Below are positions 10,670 to 26,795 of a DNA stretch of 64,000 nucleotides, piece by piece. The first letter of the stretch is position 1; each line of letters starts with the position of its first letter. This stretch comes from Microbotryum silenes-acaulis (taxonomy: Eukaryota > Basidiomycota > Microbotryomycetes > Microbotryales > Microbotryaceae), in NCBI GenBank assembly GCA_003665825.1, contig QPFY01000023.1, forward strand, positions 124,001 to 188,000, written 5' to 3'. Made by a program: the position numbers and the translations under genes. The notes below the pieces were generated by a model, which did not search any database, had not been told where the DNA came from, and saw only the letters and a list, made by a program, of their open reading frames with translations.

Positions 10670-13430
10670 CCGGGTAGCGTCCCCGACAAGCGGCAGCCTA
10701 GTGAAGAAGCCACGCGGCGCTAAAAACCGTGTCATCGCGGGCCCCCTATTCTTCAATTCGCACGATCACCACGCGGGGTGGTTTTCCCCCATTTCGGCTA
10801 CTTTCGTCCCATTTCGGCATTTGTGAGTTCGGCTTTCGACCTCAATGGGAGGGGAGGGCAGGAGATGTCTGAGATTAGCGACGCAGGCAACTTCGCAAGT
10901 TTGCTTCCTGCTCTACAGCGATAACCGACGCGGTCCCTTCAAGCACTGTCGTGGCGGACCCTGTTGAACTGGGTGATCCAACAACAATTTCAAACGGCTC
11001 ATTGTCTTGCGACACTCTTTGACTGCTCGCGTCTCAGTCACTTCGTCGGTGCGGCTGAACGGAGCAATTCTACCGAACCGACTTCACGGAGCGGAACTCG
11101 GCATCCCAGCCGCCGGGACCGGGAGCGCTCGCGACGATGTCATCGCCGACCCGGCTTCAGCCTTCGAAAGCCGGGCCAGACGCTGCTGGGCCTTCCGTAT
11201 CGTTCATAAGTGAGTACGGGGCGACTCATTTGAAAAGCGTTAGTATTGGCGTCAACGGCGAACGAGGCCTTCTCCAAGCTGTCGCCTTCAAGTGTTCGAT
11301 CTGCGTGATCTCCACGTGTTGACGTCCTCAACTCCTCTTGAAGCGCGGGAGGCCCAGCTCAGGTATCGCACTGACCACTCACATTATCTCCTGACTCTGC
11401 GGTGGTTACCTCCCTCAAAAAAAGGTACTTTGATCATCGCCTATTTTACGGAAGTGTTTATTTTGGGAATGATCACCACGAAAGCAGTATCCTACTTTTC
11501 GCGCGGCTCGAGGGACCCCACACTAGTAAAGTTAGCACGCGCCCCACGGTAGTTTTTCCGACGCCGTTTTCTGAGGCCATTTTCCGCTTCTCGTGGCTGG
11601 CTAGCGATCGAGCGATATGATTTTTGACTCCTTGCTTTTGGGGATTGTACTGTACAGAGTCTGTGTTGCATTTTCTGTTTTGATTCTGTGGTGCAAGTCG
11701 GGCTTGGACATCAAGACAATATGGAACTTGGTGAGACACACCCGCAAAATTTACAGTTCAAGACACGGAGCTGACTTTTGTTTGCGCTTCTTCGTGCGCT
11801 TCTTATAGGCACTCTTCCTCCCTTACAGACACATTAAGCAAGCTCTTCCATGGTCCCTCCTAACTTCGCTCATCATCGGCCAGATACCGGTGGCACTGTC
11901 CCAGGTGTATCTCTGCTATCGACTTTGGTCGGTGGGTTGGCCCAAACTGAATTTGGTCCCTCCATCGCTTTTGGAGCGTGCCCTCGTGGACTGAACTCCT
12001 TCGTAATTTTCAGATATCCAAGAAACACTTCCTCTTTAGTGCCATCGCCGTGGCTGGGACATTGTGTTCGACAATCCTCTTCATCATATACGCCAGCCTC
12101 CGGGGTCAGTTCATTCCTCGATCGCCAGACTGCGCAAATGCACCGGGGTCTGAGCTCTCACCGCCCCGCGCTTTCTCGTATCTCGTACCCAGTCAAGCAT
12201 CCAATACGGAAAGAGAGCCAAGATCGTGTGCATGCTTGGGTCCCACCTTGGGCATTCTGCACTTGCGTGAGTGCCCGGCACCGCTGCTTTGGGTCATCGT
12301 ACCCAACCCGCCGAGCTCGCGATAACTAACAACAAATCGTGCTGCTTACGCAGTGCACGGATATTTACCTATCCCTGACTTCCACATTTTTCTTACTTCG
12401 AACGAGAAAGAAGGCCGTCGGGGATAAGTGAGTCACTCGAGACAACTTAGCCTGCCGTCTGACGAGAGACTGACATCCACTGATTTCCTCGTGGCAGACT
12501 CGACTACATGCTGCTTCGTTTGGCGTCTCTGTCTATCACGACGTGTCTTCCACCGGCACTCATCTCGGCGATCATGGCAATTCTCGAGATCACGACCTCG
12601 ACTGGGGACGTGCGTACTAATAGACACTCAGCTTATGCAAGAGGGGGCTAATTCTCGGTGGTTGGGTAATGGCCGCAGGCTTGGTCGTTCTTCACCATCA
12701 TCATCGCAAGCGTGTATGCGCTCTGTATTCTCCATTCTCGTCAGTGTTCGCCTCTCCACATCGCAACTTGAGGGTACTGATACGTATCCACTCTGTGAGC
12801 AGTCAACTCCCGCCAAGATATCCTGGAGGAAGCGCGCTCTCGCTCGACGATGAAAAAAAACCCGCCCCGGACCCCCGGAACGACTCGCCTCCAAGCCTCA
12901 GGACGAAAGCTCACCGACTCAAACACAATCGTCCTGACCCGGCTCCACTCACTCAAGTCCAAAAAATCCTCTCAGCTTCCCAACCAACCTCCTGGACGCC
13001 ACGATGACCCCCAAACGTCACTCGATGAACATGCCGGCCGTCGAGTTGGGTTGGAAGATGCCCCCTTTTCGATCTATTCCGAGGACCATCACTGTCGGTC
13101 GCTGCAGAATGCGCGGCGGACGAAATCTGAGGATGGCTCTCAGGGTCAGAGAGCGGCCGATGCGGCGGGTAAGAAGATTCAGGTGCAGGTGTTGAAGAGG
13201 ACCGAAGGGTGGAATGGTGTGGAGTAGATCGCCGCCGATCTATTACTATTCGATTTGCTTCGGCTACTAAAGGATGCGGATAAGGTCGAACCTCTTCATC
13301 AGCCTTCAGCTGTAAGCTATCAATAACTCTTTGTGAAGTTGTGTGAAACATGTGGACAAGTTTCTGGCGCACACCTCTGCCTTCACTTTGCGAATATAAG
13401 CAACGATCGCAAGTCGGCTGACTCGCTTAC
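10670..13430 (+). repeat. 2.75 kb direct duplication, copy A
   Basis: This segment is homologous to 14100-16850 along its full length, including flanking non-coding DNA. For example, GAAGCCACGCGGCGC and CGGGCCCCCTATTCTTCAAT occur on the left, and ATCTATTACTATTCGAT and GTTTCTGGCGCACACCTC on the right. It contains one complete DUF6534-like gene. Confidence 0.9.
11137..13227 (+). CDS. DUF6534-like multi-pass membrane protein, copy A
   Basis: Splicing about nine exons gives a continuous frame for a ~7-TM protein ending in a soluble tail. Exon order by motif is: MSSPTRLQPSKAGPDAAGPS; GTLIIAYFTEVFILGMITTK; GIVLYRVCVAFSVLILWCKS; ALFLPYRHIKQALPWSLLTS; HFLFSAIAVAGTLCSTILFI; VHAWVPPWAFCTC; CTDIYLSLTSTFFLLRTRKK; LDYMLLRLASLSITTCLPPA; AWSFFTIIIASVYALCILHS joined to LNSRQDILEEARSR. 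The final ...LHSLNSRQDI resembles the LLATLNxRxxLR end of the DUF6534 family, widespread in basidiomycetes and of unknown function. The tail ends KKIQVQVLKRTEGWNGVE, TAG at 13225-13227. The first exon and its donor (GTACGG near 11217) are the least certain part. All other junctions keep frame with GT/AG. Confidence 0.65.
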
Positions 13431-14099
13431 CCCATCTCGACTCGTCCTCCTCAACGGACAACGGCGTCTCCTCGGACGTGCTCGGATGATCGCTCGGAAG
13501 TAACCAAAGAGATTCGAATATCTCGTCTTCATCGAAGAGCTTTGGCAGAGCTTCCGACCCCAAAGATGGACACCGAACCGCGCGAAATCATTCCCAAGGC
13601 AACTCATTCAAGCGGCTCAGCTGGGAGAAGGGAAGGAGGTGAGGCCGCCGGTGCCGCCTCGCACGCTCCAACGCCTTCGCTGAAGTAGGCCAGAAATCCT
13701 GTCGGCCGAATACTGGATAGCGATATTAGGCCTTATCAAAAAGTTTGCTTCCTGTTGAGAGTTCGGTATCAGAACTGTCTCTTGCTCTCTCGCTCTCCTA
13801 GATGATCACCCTTCGTTGGAACCCCGGTCGACTAGAATTTGAAACGCCCAATCGCAAACAAAGTCCAAAATGACCTCTCAGGCTGATATGGACGCCGGAT
13901 ATGATATCGGCTCGACATTAGGTGGTTCCGAACACTATTATGAAGGCAATGGCATTACATCGGCCCGTTGAGTCGATGACGCATTCGAAAACGGCGGATC
14001 ACTGACGTAGAAAGCCCTTCCGAACACCTTCCGCTCTTTGACCAATTCCGAAGACCGATAGAGTATTATCACCCCTGAATCATGGGAGACTTTACCGAG
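13431..14099. other. Spacer between the two duplicated segments
   Basis: No gene is supported. A 33-codon ATG frame at 13870-13971 has no recognisable features. Confidence 0.5.
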
Positions 14100-16850
14100 G
14101 TACCGAGACCGAGCGGTGAAACCGTAAGCCCCAATGGCGTCCCTGACAAGCAGCAGAAGCCACGCGGCGCTAAAAAACCGTGTCATCGCGGGCCCCCTAT
14201 TCTTCAATTCGCACGATCAGCACGCGGGGTGCCCACCCCCCCATGTCGGCTATTGTCGTCCCGCTCGGGCATTTATATGAGTTCGGCTTTCGATCCCAAT
14301 GGAGGGGGGAGGGCAGGCAATGGCCGAGATTGGCGATGCCGGCAGCTCCGCAAGTTTGCTTCCTGCTCTAGCGATAACTGTGGCGGTCCTTTCAAGCACT
14401 GTGGTGGCGAACCCTGTTGAACCGTGTGATCCAACAACAATTTCAAACGGCTCACTATCTTGCGACACTCTTTGACTGCTCGCAAATCAGTCACTTCGTC
14501 GGTGCGGCAGAACGGAGCAATTTTACCAAACAGACTCCAAGGAGCCGAGCTCGGCATCCCAGCTGCCGAAACCGGGCGCGATCGCGACGATGTCGTCGGC
14601 GACCTGGCTTCAGCCTTCGCAAGCCGGGCTCGACGCTGCAAGGGTTTCCATACCGGTTATGGGTGAGTACAAGGCGACTCATTTCAACGGCGTTAGTGTT
14701 GGCGTCAACGACGAACGAGACGGTCTCCAAGCTATCGCCTTGTTCGATCTGCCTGATGTCGACGTGTCGACAGTCTCAACTCCTCAAGCGCGCGACCCCA
14801 CTCAGGCATCGCACTGACCATTCACGTGACGTCCTGACTCTGTGGTGGCTACCTCCTTCAAAACAAGGTCCATCCATCGTCGCCTATTTTACGGAATTGT
14901 TTATCTTGGGAATGATCACCGCGAAAGCAGTTACCTACTTCTCTCGCGGCTCGAGGGACCCCACAATAGTAAAGTTAGCACGCGCAAGACGGTGGTTTTT
15001 TCGAGGTCGTTTTCCGCTGCTCGGAGTTGACTGACGATCGGGGGCTATCATTCTTGTCTCCTTGCTCTGGGGGATTGTACAGAGTTTGCGTCGCCTTTTC
15101 CGTCTTGATTCTGTGGTGCAAGTCGAGCTTGAACATTAAGATCATGTGGGAAACGGTGAGACACCCTCAAGATTCGCCCTTCAAGACATGGAACTGACTT
15201 TTCTTCCCGCTGGTTTGCTTTCAGGCTCTCTTTCTTCCCTACCGACACAATAATCGAGCTCTTCCATGGCCCATCCTCACTTCGATCAGCATCAGCCAGA
15301 TACCGGTGACATTGTCCCAGTCGTATCTTTGCTATCAACTTTGGTCGGTGAGTTGGCCCAAACCGAACCTCTCCCCCGGCCTCCATCGCTTCTGGAGGGC
15401 GAACCTAATTTTTATGGACTGAACTCCTTCTTAATGGTCAGATATCGAAGAAAAGGCTCGTCCCTAATGCCATCGCCATGGCTGGGACCTTGTGGTCGAC
15501 GATCCTCTTCATCATCTACGCCGCCCTAAGGGGTTAGTTCATTCCTCGAGCGCCAGACTGCGTAAATGCACCAGGATCCGAGCTCTGAGCTCTTACCCCA
15601 ACTCTTTCTCACATGCTGTGCATAGTCAAGTATCCAATCCCGGGAGGGAGCCAAGATCGTGCACAATCTTGGGTCCCACCTTGGGCGTTCTGTACTTGCG
15701 TAAGTGCCTGCAACCGCTGCTATGGGTCCGCTTCCACAACTGAGTCGTGCTGCTTGCGCAGATCACGAACATTTACCTATCCCTGACTTGCTCAGTATTC
15801 TTACTTCGAACGAGAAAAGAGGCGGTCGGGGATCAGTGAGTCACTCGAGACAAACTAGCCTGTCGTCTGACGAGCTGAGGCTGATACCCATCTCCTCGTG
15901 CCAGGCTCGACTACATGCTGTTCCGTTTGGCGTCTCAGTCTATCGCGACGTGTCTTCCACCGGCACTCATCTCGGCGATCATGGCAATTCTCGAGATCAC
16001 GACATCGACTGGGGAGGTGCGTGGTCGTAGACACTCAGCTTGTACAAGAGAGGCTAATACACGTTCAGGTAATGGCCGCAGGCTTGGACGTTCTTCACCA
16101 TCATCATTGCAAGCGTGTATGCGCTCTGCATTCTCCATACCCGTCAGTGTTCACCTATCCACATTCAAAATTACGGGTACTAATATTCAGGTATTGATAT
16201 TCATCTCGTCTGTGAGCAGTCAACGCCCGCCACGACATCCTAGAAGAAGCGCGTTCTCGCGCGACAATGAAAATATCCTCCCCCATGGCCCCCGGACCAA
16301 ATCGCACCGTACCCCCAGGACAAAGGCTCACTCGCCCCACCGAAATTGGTCTAGCCCGACTCCACTCTTTGAAGTCTGAATCAACTTCTCTCAGCTTCCC
16401 AACCAACTTTCTGGAAGCAATGACGGCCCCCAAACGTCCTTCAATGAACTCAGCGGTCGAGTTGGAAGACAGTGCCCCCTTTTCGATCTATTCCGAGGAC
16501 CATCACCTTCGGTCGCTACAGGATGGACAGCTGACGAAATGGAAAAATGAGTCTCAGGGTCAGAGAGCGGCCGATGCGAGCGGTAAGAAGATTCAGGTGC
16601 AGGTGTTGAAGAAAACCGAAGGGTGGAATGGTGTGAAGTAGATGGCCGCCGATCTATTACTATTCGATGTGCTTCGGCTTCCTGAAAGTCTTGGATAGGT
16701 CGACCCTCTTCATCAGCCCTTCAGCTGCAAGCTATCGATAACTCTTTGTAAAGTTCTGTGAAACATGTGGACATGTTTCTGGCGCACACCTCCGCCTTCA
16801 CTTTGCGAAAATAAGCGACGATCGCAAGGAGTCGGCCGATGCGAGCGTTC
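14100..16850 (+). repeat. 2.75 kb direct duplication, copy B
   Basis: Second copy of the 10670-13430 segment in the same orientation. It differs by many substitutions and small indels, so the duplication is not recent. Its right end abuts the promoter of VPS25. Confidence 0.9.
14590..16641 (+). CDS. DUF6534-like multi-pass membrane protein, copy B (exon 3 altered)
   Basis: Paralogue of the gene at 11137 with the same exon plan: GPSIVAYFTELFILGMITAK, YRVCVAFSVLILWCKSSLNI, ALFLPYRHNNRALPWPILTS, AIAMAGTLWSTILFIIYAAL, WVPPWAFCTC, ITNIYLSLTCSVFLLRTRKE, LDYMLFRLASQSIATCLPPA, AWTFFTIIIASVYALCILHT and a tail ending KIQVQVLKKTEGWNGVK. Relative to copy A it lacks 5 nt in exon 3 (GTACTGTACAGAG versus GTACAGAG, near 15080). 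The frame can still be kept if a different acceptor (CGGAG at about 15022) is used. In that case the first part of the second membrane helix is replaced by unrelated residues. It may therefore be a diverged functional gene or a pseudogene; other exons show no lesion. Confidence 0.55.
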
Positions 16851-17011
16851 CCGTTCCAGCTCGTCTCATCTTCGACCTCATACTAGCTAGCGACAGCACC
16901 ATGCAGACACAGCCAACCCCATCATCGACGGGGGGCTCATCACTGGCCACCAAATCATCGAATGGAGTTAGAGGATCGAAAGGAGAGTCGCTCAAGCTGT
17001 CGCTGCAGCCA

Positions 17012-17907
17012 ATGACGACCTCGACCGGCTTCGTGTTTCCCTCGCTTTACTCGTTCCCTCCCTTCTTCACGTGAGTAACTAGATGTCCTGCACATCGATC
17101 AAACTCCGCTGATATTCGATCAAACGCTTCCTGCAGTCAACAACCTACTGAATCGACATGGTCGCACCAACGGTCGCAATGGACGACCTTGATCCTCGCC
17201 TACGCACGCCATCACCGCATATTCCGATTCGACATCTCGGAAACGACTTGTACACACGAATTGTTCAACAACACAGGCATAAAGCGTACGTGCCCTGCGA
17301 GCGTTGGTGGAGGAGGGTACCCCCTTCGCGAGGAAGGTGCCGCTTACCGCACCGTCGACCCCCACTTACGGATCCTCTGCCTTCTCTCGTAACAGGCCGC
17401 GTCAATATTTCCATGCTACGGGCTATCCTTAACTTCATGACCTCCTCGGGAACAGCGGAATACGATACCAAACCTCTGAAAGGGCAACTTCCAACTGGGG
17501 CTTTGGTGTACTGGAAGAGTCCGGACGAATGGGCTTTGGCGATCTATACTTGGGTAAGGCATGGCGTCGCAGGGATCTATATCGACAACGAATAGAAAGT
17601 ATGACTGATTCCATTTTTGTTTACAGGTCAAGGACAAGGGTTTGACCAACTCGATCATGACACTCTGGGAGTTGACCGAGGCGAACGAGGTCGGAACCGC
17701 CGGTAGGTCAGGTCCCGATACCTTCGCTCCGTAGTCCCGGTCGCACCTGACAACTAACCCAACCAAACCGTCGCTCGTTATACTTCAGAATTTTATCAAC
17801 TCCACGAGACGATCCTACGCAAGGCGCTCGAGATCCTCGCTCGGCAGGGCAAGTGTCAAGTATTCCGAGGCGTAGGCGAGGATGGCGACGGTGTCAAATT
17901 TGCATAA
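17012..17907 (+). CDS. VPS25: ESCRT-II subunit Vps25
   Basis: Vps25 is the two-copy winged-helix subunit of ESCRT-II that recruits Vps20 during sorting of ubiquitinated cargo into multivesicular bodies. Exon 1 starts MTTSTGFVFPSLYSFPPFFT, the family's PPF-containing N-terminus that binds Vps22/Vps36. It joins in frame to QQPTESTWSHQRSQWTTLIL, then AYARHHRIFRFDIS, ELFNNTGIKRRVNISMLRAI, LPTGALVYWKSPDEWALAIY, GLTNSIMTLWELTEANE and ILARQGKCQVFRG. It ends GDGVKFA, TAA 17905-17907. Four introns have standard ends. Length (~185 aa) and both winged-helix domains match the family. It sits as a single housekeeping gene between the duplicated DUF6534 block and the retrotransposon. Confidence 0.93.
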
Positions 17908-18339
17908 CGGATAGTTTAGGGATTGTGGGCGTGGATGTGTCGTATCAAGTGCGTTTGTCGTATTAGTATGTAAGGGAGTTTAACGGGTCCCGATAGATCC
18001 GATGAAGGCTGGACAGATCCGACCGAGAAATGTAGCATAAAGACGACCAGCCATGGAACTATGCGGACCCGAGGACCTTCGTCGCAAGCCTCGAGTTGCC
18101 ATATGGAAACCACTGAACCAGATCATTGCTGGACAGCCGAGCGGAGTCGCAAAGCGGGTCGTTCAGCCGGCACCCCTATCTACCGCCAGTGGAGGAGACG
18201 ACGAGTCACGGGATGTCGTAAATCGAAGCAGCAGAACTCCTTTTTTTGACTCGATATTCGACTCCTTGTTTGACTCGATAATGTGCGTTGTCCGATTCTT
18301 TATTAGTTGACGGGTCTGAGGTAGGAATGAACCAGTGGG

Positions 18340-18360
18340 ATCCCGTTAAATTAACGGGAT
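18340..18360. repeat. 21-bp perfect palindrome
   Basis: ATCCCGTTAA and its exact complement TTAACGGGAT are separated by a single A. A related half-site (TTTAACGGGTCCCGAT) lies about 365 bp upstream, near 17980. It could be a dimeric protein-binding site or a terminator-like hairpin; nothing in the context decides. Confidence 0.8.
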
Positions 18361-19198
18361 GATTCCAAATAGCAGGAGAATCGAACGGTATGATGACGAA
18401 AGACAGCAGAGAAACATTTTTCACTTAGGACTTGGCCCTCCCTGGCGACCTTAGGACCGGGGCATAGTGGCGAGGGTTTCTCCTTGAATGAGTGTCACAA
18501 AATTCGATGAGAGTGGGAGAGGAAAAGAAAAGGTTAGAGGGAGTGGCGCGGGTTTGTTCACGGGGTGCGATTTGTTGTTCAGCCCCTAATGCCGCTGGTC
18601 GGCTGCCGGAATGACACTGACACCGCGGGCGCGCCGTATCACGTGACAGACGCCAGCCCTCGCCTCGCGCGTCAGGCGGAGCTCTGCTGTAGAAGCAAAG
18701 TCATGCAAAGCCACGCGCTTCCCGTCCATTAAATACAATATGTGTCGCACTGTTATACGTTAACGAAAAAGTGAAGGAAAATACTGGGAACGCTGTAGCT
18801 TCGTCCGACTGGCGCGAAAAATACGAAAGTTGCCACAGAGCTTATACATGACTTCTGATCGGAATATGGACACCACAGGCAGGTGTGGCAGACACAACAG
18901 TGTGCTGGTGCATCCACCGCGATTATAGGTACATTCCTTAACTCACACTTTTTTTCTTTTACTAGTTAGAGTAATTAGAGTAATGGGCCAACAGAGGACA
19001 TGTGACCTTCCGCAGCTACCAATAGGCTCCTATTGTGCTCGGCAAATAGGTACCGACCTTTCCTTAGAGTATTTAGGCTTCGGTCATAGCCCGCTGCATC
19101 TCGGAACATTTTTTTCCCGGATCCCAGTCCGAGCGTGCCGATCCCCATCGGCCCCTTGCCGAAATGGGAGAGGAGTTCTTTCTCTAGAATCTCGGCGT

Positions 19199-19305
19199 CT
19201 GATTCGAGGTGGTTCAATACGTTAGAACGCTCAATTAACTATTGCAATATGATACCGTGAATACTACTGACCTGATTCGAGGTGGTTCAATACGTTAGAA
19301 CGCTC
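19199..19305. repeat. 34-bp direct repeat, second copy forming a hairpin
   Basis: An identical 34-bp sequence occurs at 19199-19232 and 19272-19305, 73 bp apart. The second copy continues into GAATCAG, so that CTGATTCGA and TCGAATCAG form a perfect 9-bp stem, with a nested GTTC/GAAC pairing inside. No gene overlaps it. Confidence 0.85.
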
Positions 19306-20328
19306 GAATCAGAAGGAAGCTAAGAGAAAGCCCGCGCGCGCTCGCGCTCATGTAGCCTACAGAGTGTACTCCTCACGTGTCAACTAAACACTTTCTTCGT
19401 TCGGGCTTCGCTTGAGCACGCCAAGGCCGGTGAATCACTCAGACGGGGACGAAACGGGACGCCGCGAGTTTTGCTTCATAAGCTTGATCAACATCACCTT
19501 GAACTGACCGAATCAAATGAACTGAAGTGTTTCGACAGCGTGTGCACACTGCGGACATCTCATGGCCGAAACGGCAGAATACAACTTGAGCCGACCCGCC
19601 GAACTGCAGTATGCGTAGAAAACAGGAACATCAGCTGCCTTGGACACGGAGAAAAAAACATCGAAGGATGGTGAAATGAATCACCCTTTGTTGGTGTGAT
19701 GTCTGCCTGCCATGCCCAGGAACTCAGGAGGAAACATCTCCGAATCCGATCCGCGCTCGGAGTGGGGCCCGTGTGCGAGGGGAAGCTTTCGGCTTCGCGA
19801 ACCATATCCGAATGATTGCAAAGAGAGCGATTGAAAAGCGCCGCCGCGCCATAGCCGTCTCCTCGGAATCCCAGAACAGTTTCTGAAGAAGGAAATGATC
19901 CTACTGTAGGTCAGCTAGGCGAACGCGCAAAATTGCATCTCATTGAGCTCTGCAAAGTGCTGAATTTTCTCGCTTCGGACGATCTCGCTCTCGATCAACA
20001 GGGCAAATGTTTTTTTTGTCCGTGCTCGAGCGAGGCTTGCAGACGACTTCTCGCACGATCTAGCTTCTATAGGACGGAGCTGGCAAGGTTGATTTTTAAG
20101 TCCACAACTTCGTTGTGTGTTGAGTCACCGTTCCGCTTGTGATTCCGTGCATTATGTCGTGCTGGAGCGGGTTTGTGGGGAGTGCCACTGGAGGTGACGT
20201 GGAGCGATACTGGTTCGGGACTATTTCGGATTTGGCAATTTTCGTTAATTCGAGTTGTTGAGACGCTGTTGAGTATCTGTACCGATACCTGGTGAGTCAT
20301 ACTTGGTGAGCTACGCCGTGGGGGTTGA

Positions 20329-25185
<4,857 letters not shown>

Positions 25186-25212
<27 letters not shown>

Positions 25213-25400
25213 GAATGGCGCGTTCATTGGTAATCTGTTTAGAAGCGCTCGTCTGTTTAGTGAAGCCTGGCGATGCGCACCAACCGTTGTCTTCTCTCCA
25301 CGGTTGGATTACACGCTCGTCAGGTACGCATGTTTAGCTTCACAGCCACTTTCGTTGCAATTAACGCACGGTTGGATTACACGCTCGTCAGTCTCTTATT
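25186..25400 (+). repeat. 3' LTR
   Basis: 215 bp, matching the 5' LTR except TG versus GC in the AATTAAC(TG/GC)ACGG segment. It carries the same internal 24-bp repeat. It is followed by the CAGGG target duplication. Confidence 0.9.
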
Positions 25401-25405
25401 CAGGG

Positions 25406-26325
25406 ACCCGTCGCCCCCTACGGGGGCTCATTAAAGGTCTTCCGGGCTTGGTAGATGGAGTGAGTAGACGAAGGAAGACAAAGGATCCCCGATGTTTTCG
25501 ATTTTAACAAAATTTGCGAGTACCGATGGCTAATTCGAATTCATCTTTCGGCCCCTGACATTTCGGGTAAGGTGAAGAGGAAGCACTCCTGTGTTTTTGG
25601 AAGTGCTTGCCTTCGCGCGACCGCATCGCATCGGACGTCCCTTGGCGCCACACCCAGACTATTCTTCGATCTCGCTGAAACAGAAGCCTTCAGATATTGC
25701 GTGATCTTGCCACGAGTAATCGAATCGGGCCGCGACTATGCGGAGCAAGTCGGTATAAGACGTGAGACAGCGAGGCAGCGTGGCCGGGCCGGGGCCGTGG
25801 CGCGCACGCACCCCTCGCCTCGTGACCATTAGCCGCGCTGGGTGGCATTGCTTTATTAGCATGTCTCATTTCTCCGCTACCCTGCCAGAAAGCACATCAT
25901 TGCCCAGGGCTGATATTGCCATGTGACCGTGATTCAACCCGTCCGCTCCGAATATCCCACTGTGCCGGCTCGGAACTCGATTGCATTGCCTCAATGTGAT
26001 TTACTCATGCAGTCTCACGTATCTCCGGACGACGCAACGGACGGCTAAAGCGCCAAACTCAAGATCGTGAGGTGTTAAGGTCGCCAGCGGTGGCCTATCC
26101 GGATGGAGACGGTCTCGCGCAAACATGATATCGCCACCCAGTTAGGAGACATCGCCTGACCGCAGAAATGAATGGGAACTAAACCCCCAATGAAGAATCA
26201 CCTTGCACAGAGTACGTGGGAAGGACCAAGATTTCTAAATCGAACAAAGGGGTGCCCAACTCTTCGACCTCCTCCAACCGAGCCTCCGTGCCACCACTGC
26301 AGCCGTCATCTTGAGGTCCAGACGT
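25406..26325. other. Gene-poor stretch right of the retrotransposon
   Basis: No exon series or known protein was recognised. CCCCCTACGGGGG near 25417-25429 forms a small perfect hairpin just outside the element. The 3' UTR of the minus-strand secreted-peptide gene lies at the right end. Confidence 0.5.
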
Positions 26326-26689
26326 TCACTGCTCCGAGTCCGAGGCCGCCATTGCGCCGGAACACGACTCCTCGCAGCAACTTATGGAGTTGCAGGAACT
26401 ATCGTGTGATAAAATTCATTAAAGCATACTTGTCAGCTCCTTAGATACAAGAATGTGCGCGGAGGTGGTTGGAGCGCACTCACCGCGGCCAGTTCCCCTT
26501 GGTGCTGCATTGTTTAAAGCACTGGGTTTCGCCGCCGGCCCTGTCCGTGATTAGGACGGTCAAGGAAGTCGGGCGTGTACAGTCAGTGAGGAGATTGTTA
26601 AGGAGAGGGGTGCTAAAGATGTAACAGACTCACGTAGCGACGACAGCAGAGATGAGACCGGCGAAGAGAACGAGGAAGGTGATCTTCAT
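26326..26689 (-). CDS. Small secreted cysteine-rich peptide (61 aa, three exons)
   Basis: Three short exons (26634-26689, 26484-26540, 26326-26398) join in frame across two introns of 93 and 85 nt, both with GTGAGT donors and CAG/TAG acceptors. They encode 61 residues. Residues 1-18, MKITFLVLFAGLISAVVA, form a textbook signal peptide. The mature part has exactly six cysteines spaced C-x3-C-x9-C-x4-CC-x3-C (CFKQC, RSCNSISCCEESC), as in disulfide-knotted peptides. A TATAAAAG box lies 99 nt upstream of the ATG on the same strand. No family was recognised. By analogy it could be an effector, an antimicrobial peptide or a signalling peptide, but no function can be assigned. It is divergent from STE24 and borders the repeat-rich island. 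Exon 2 could use another in-frame acceptor (about 26616), but that would leave a 21-nt intron. Confidence 0.65.
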
Positions 26690-26787
26690 GGTTGCGGAGG
26701 GTAGGTAGTCTTGGGCGAAGTTCTTGTGGGGGGTCAAATTGGAAGTGACGAGAAGGAAGGAAAGAGGTGATTCTCTCTCTAGCTCCG

Positions 26788-26795
26788 CTTTTATA
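26788..26795 (-). promoter_or_regulatory. TATA box (TATAAAAG) of the secreted-peptide gene
   Basis: The plus strand reads CTTTTATA, giving TATAAAAG on the minus strand, 99 nt before the ATG at 26689. A consensus TATA element suggests regulated or strong expression. Confidence 0.6.

Noticed and set aside
13870..13971. 33-codon ATG frame between the duplicated segments
   Set aside because: No signal peptide, motif, splice context or second copy supports it.
14082..14468. Alternative upstream starts for DUF6534 copy B (frames at 14082 and 14320)
   Set aside because: They end in stops before the membrane exons, and copy A does not keep the same frames open.
19200..19312. Possible tRNA (GGTTCAATACG resembles a B box)
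   Set aside because: No matching A box, acceptor stem or anticodon arm could be drawn; the sequence fits a simple repeat with a hairpin better.
26541..26633. A 21-nt intron (to TTTAG at about 26613) in the secreted-peptide gene, which would lengthen the peptide by 24 residues
   Set aside because: It is in frame but far shorter than every other intron here; the 93-nt alternative has a better acceptor.
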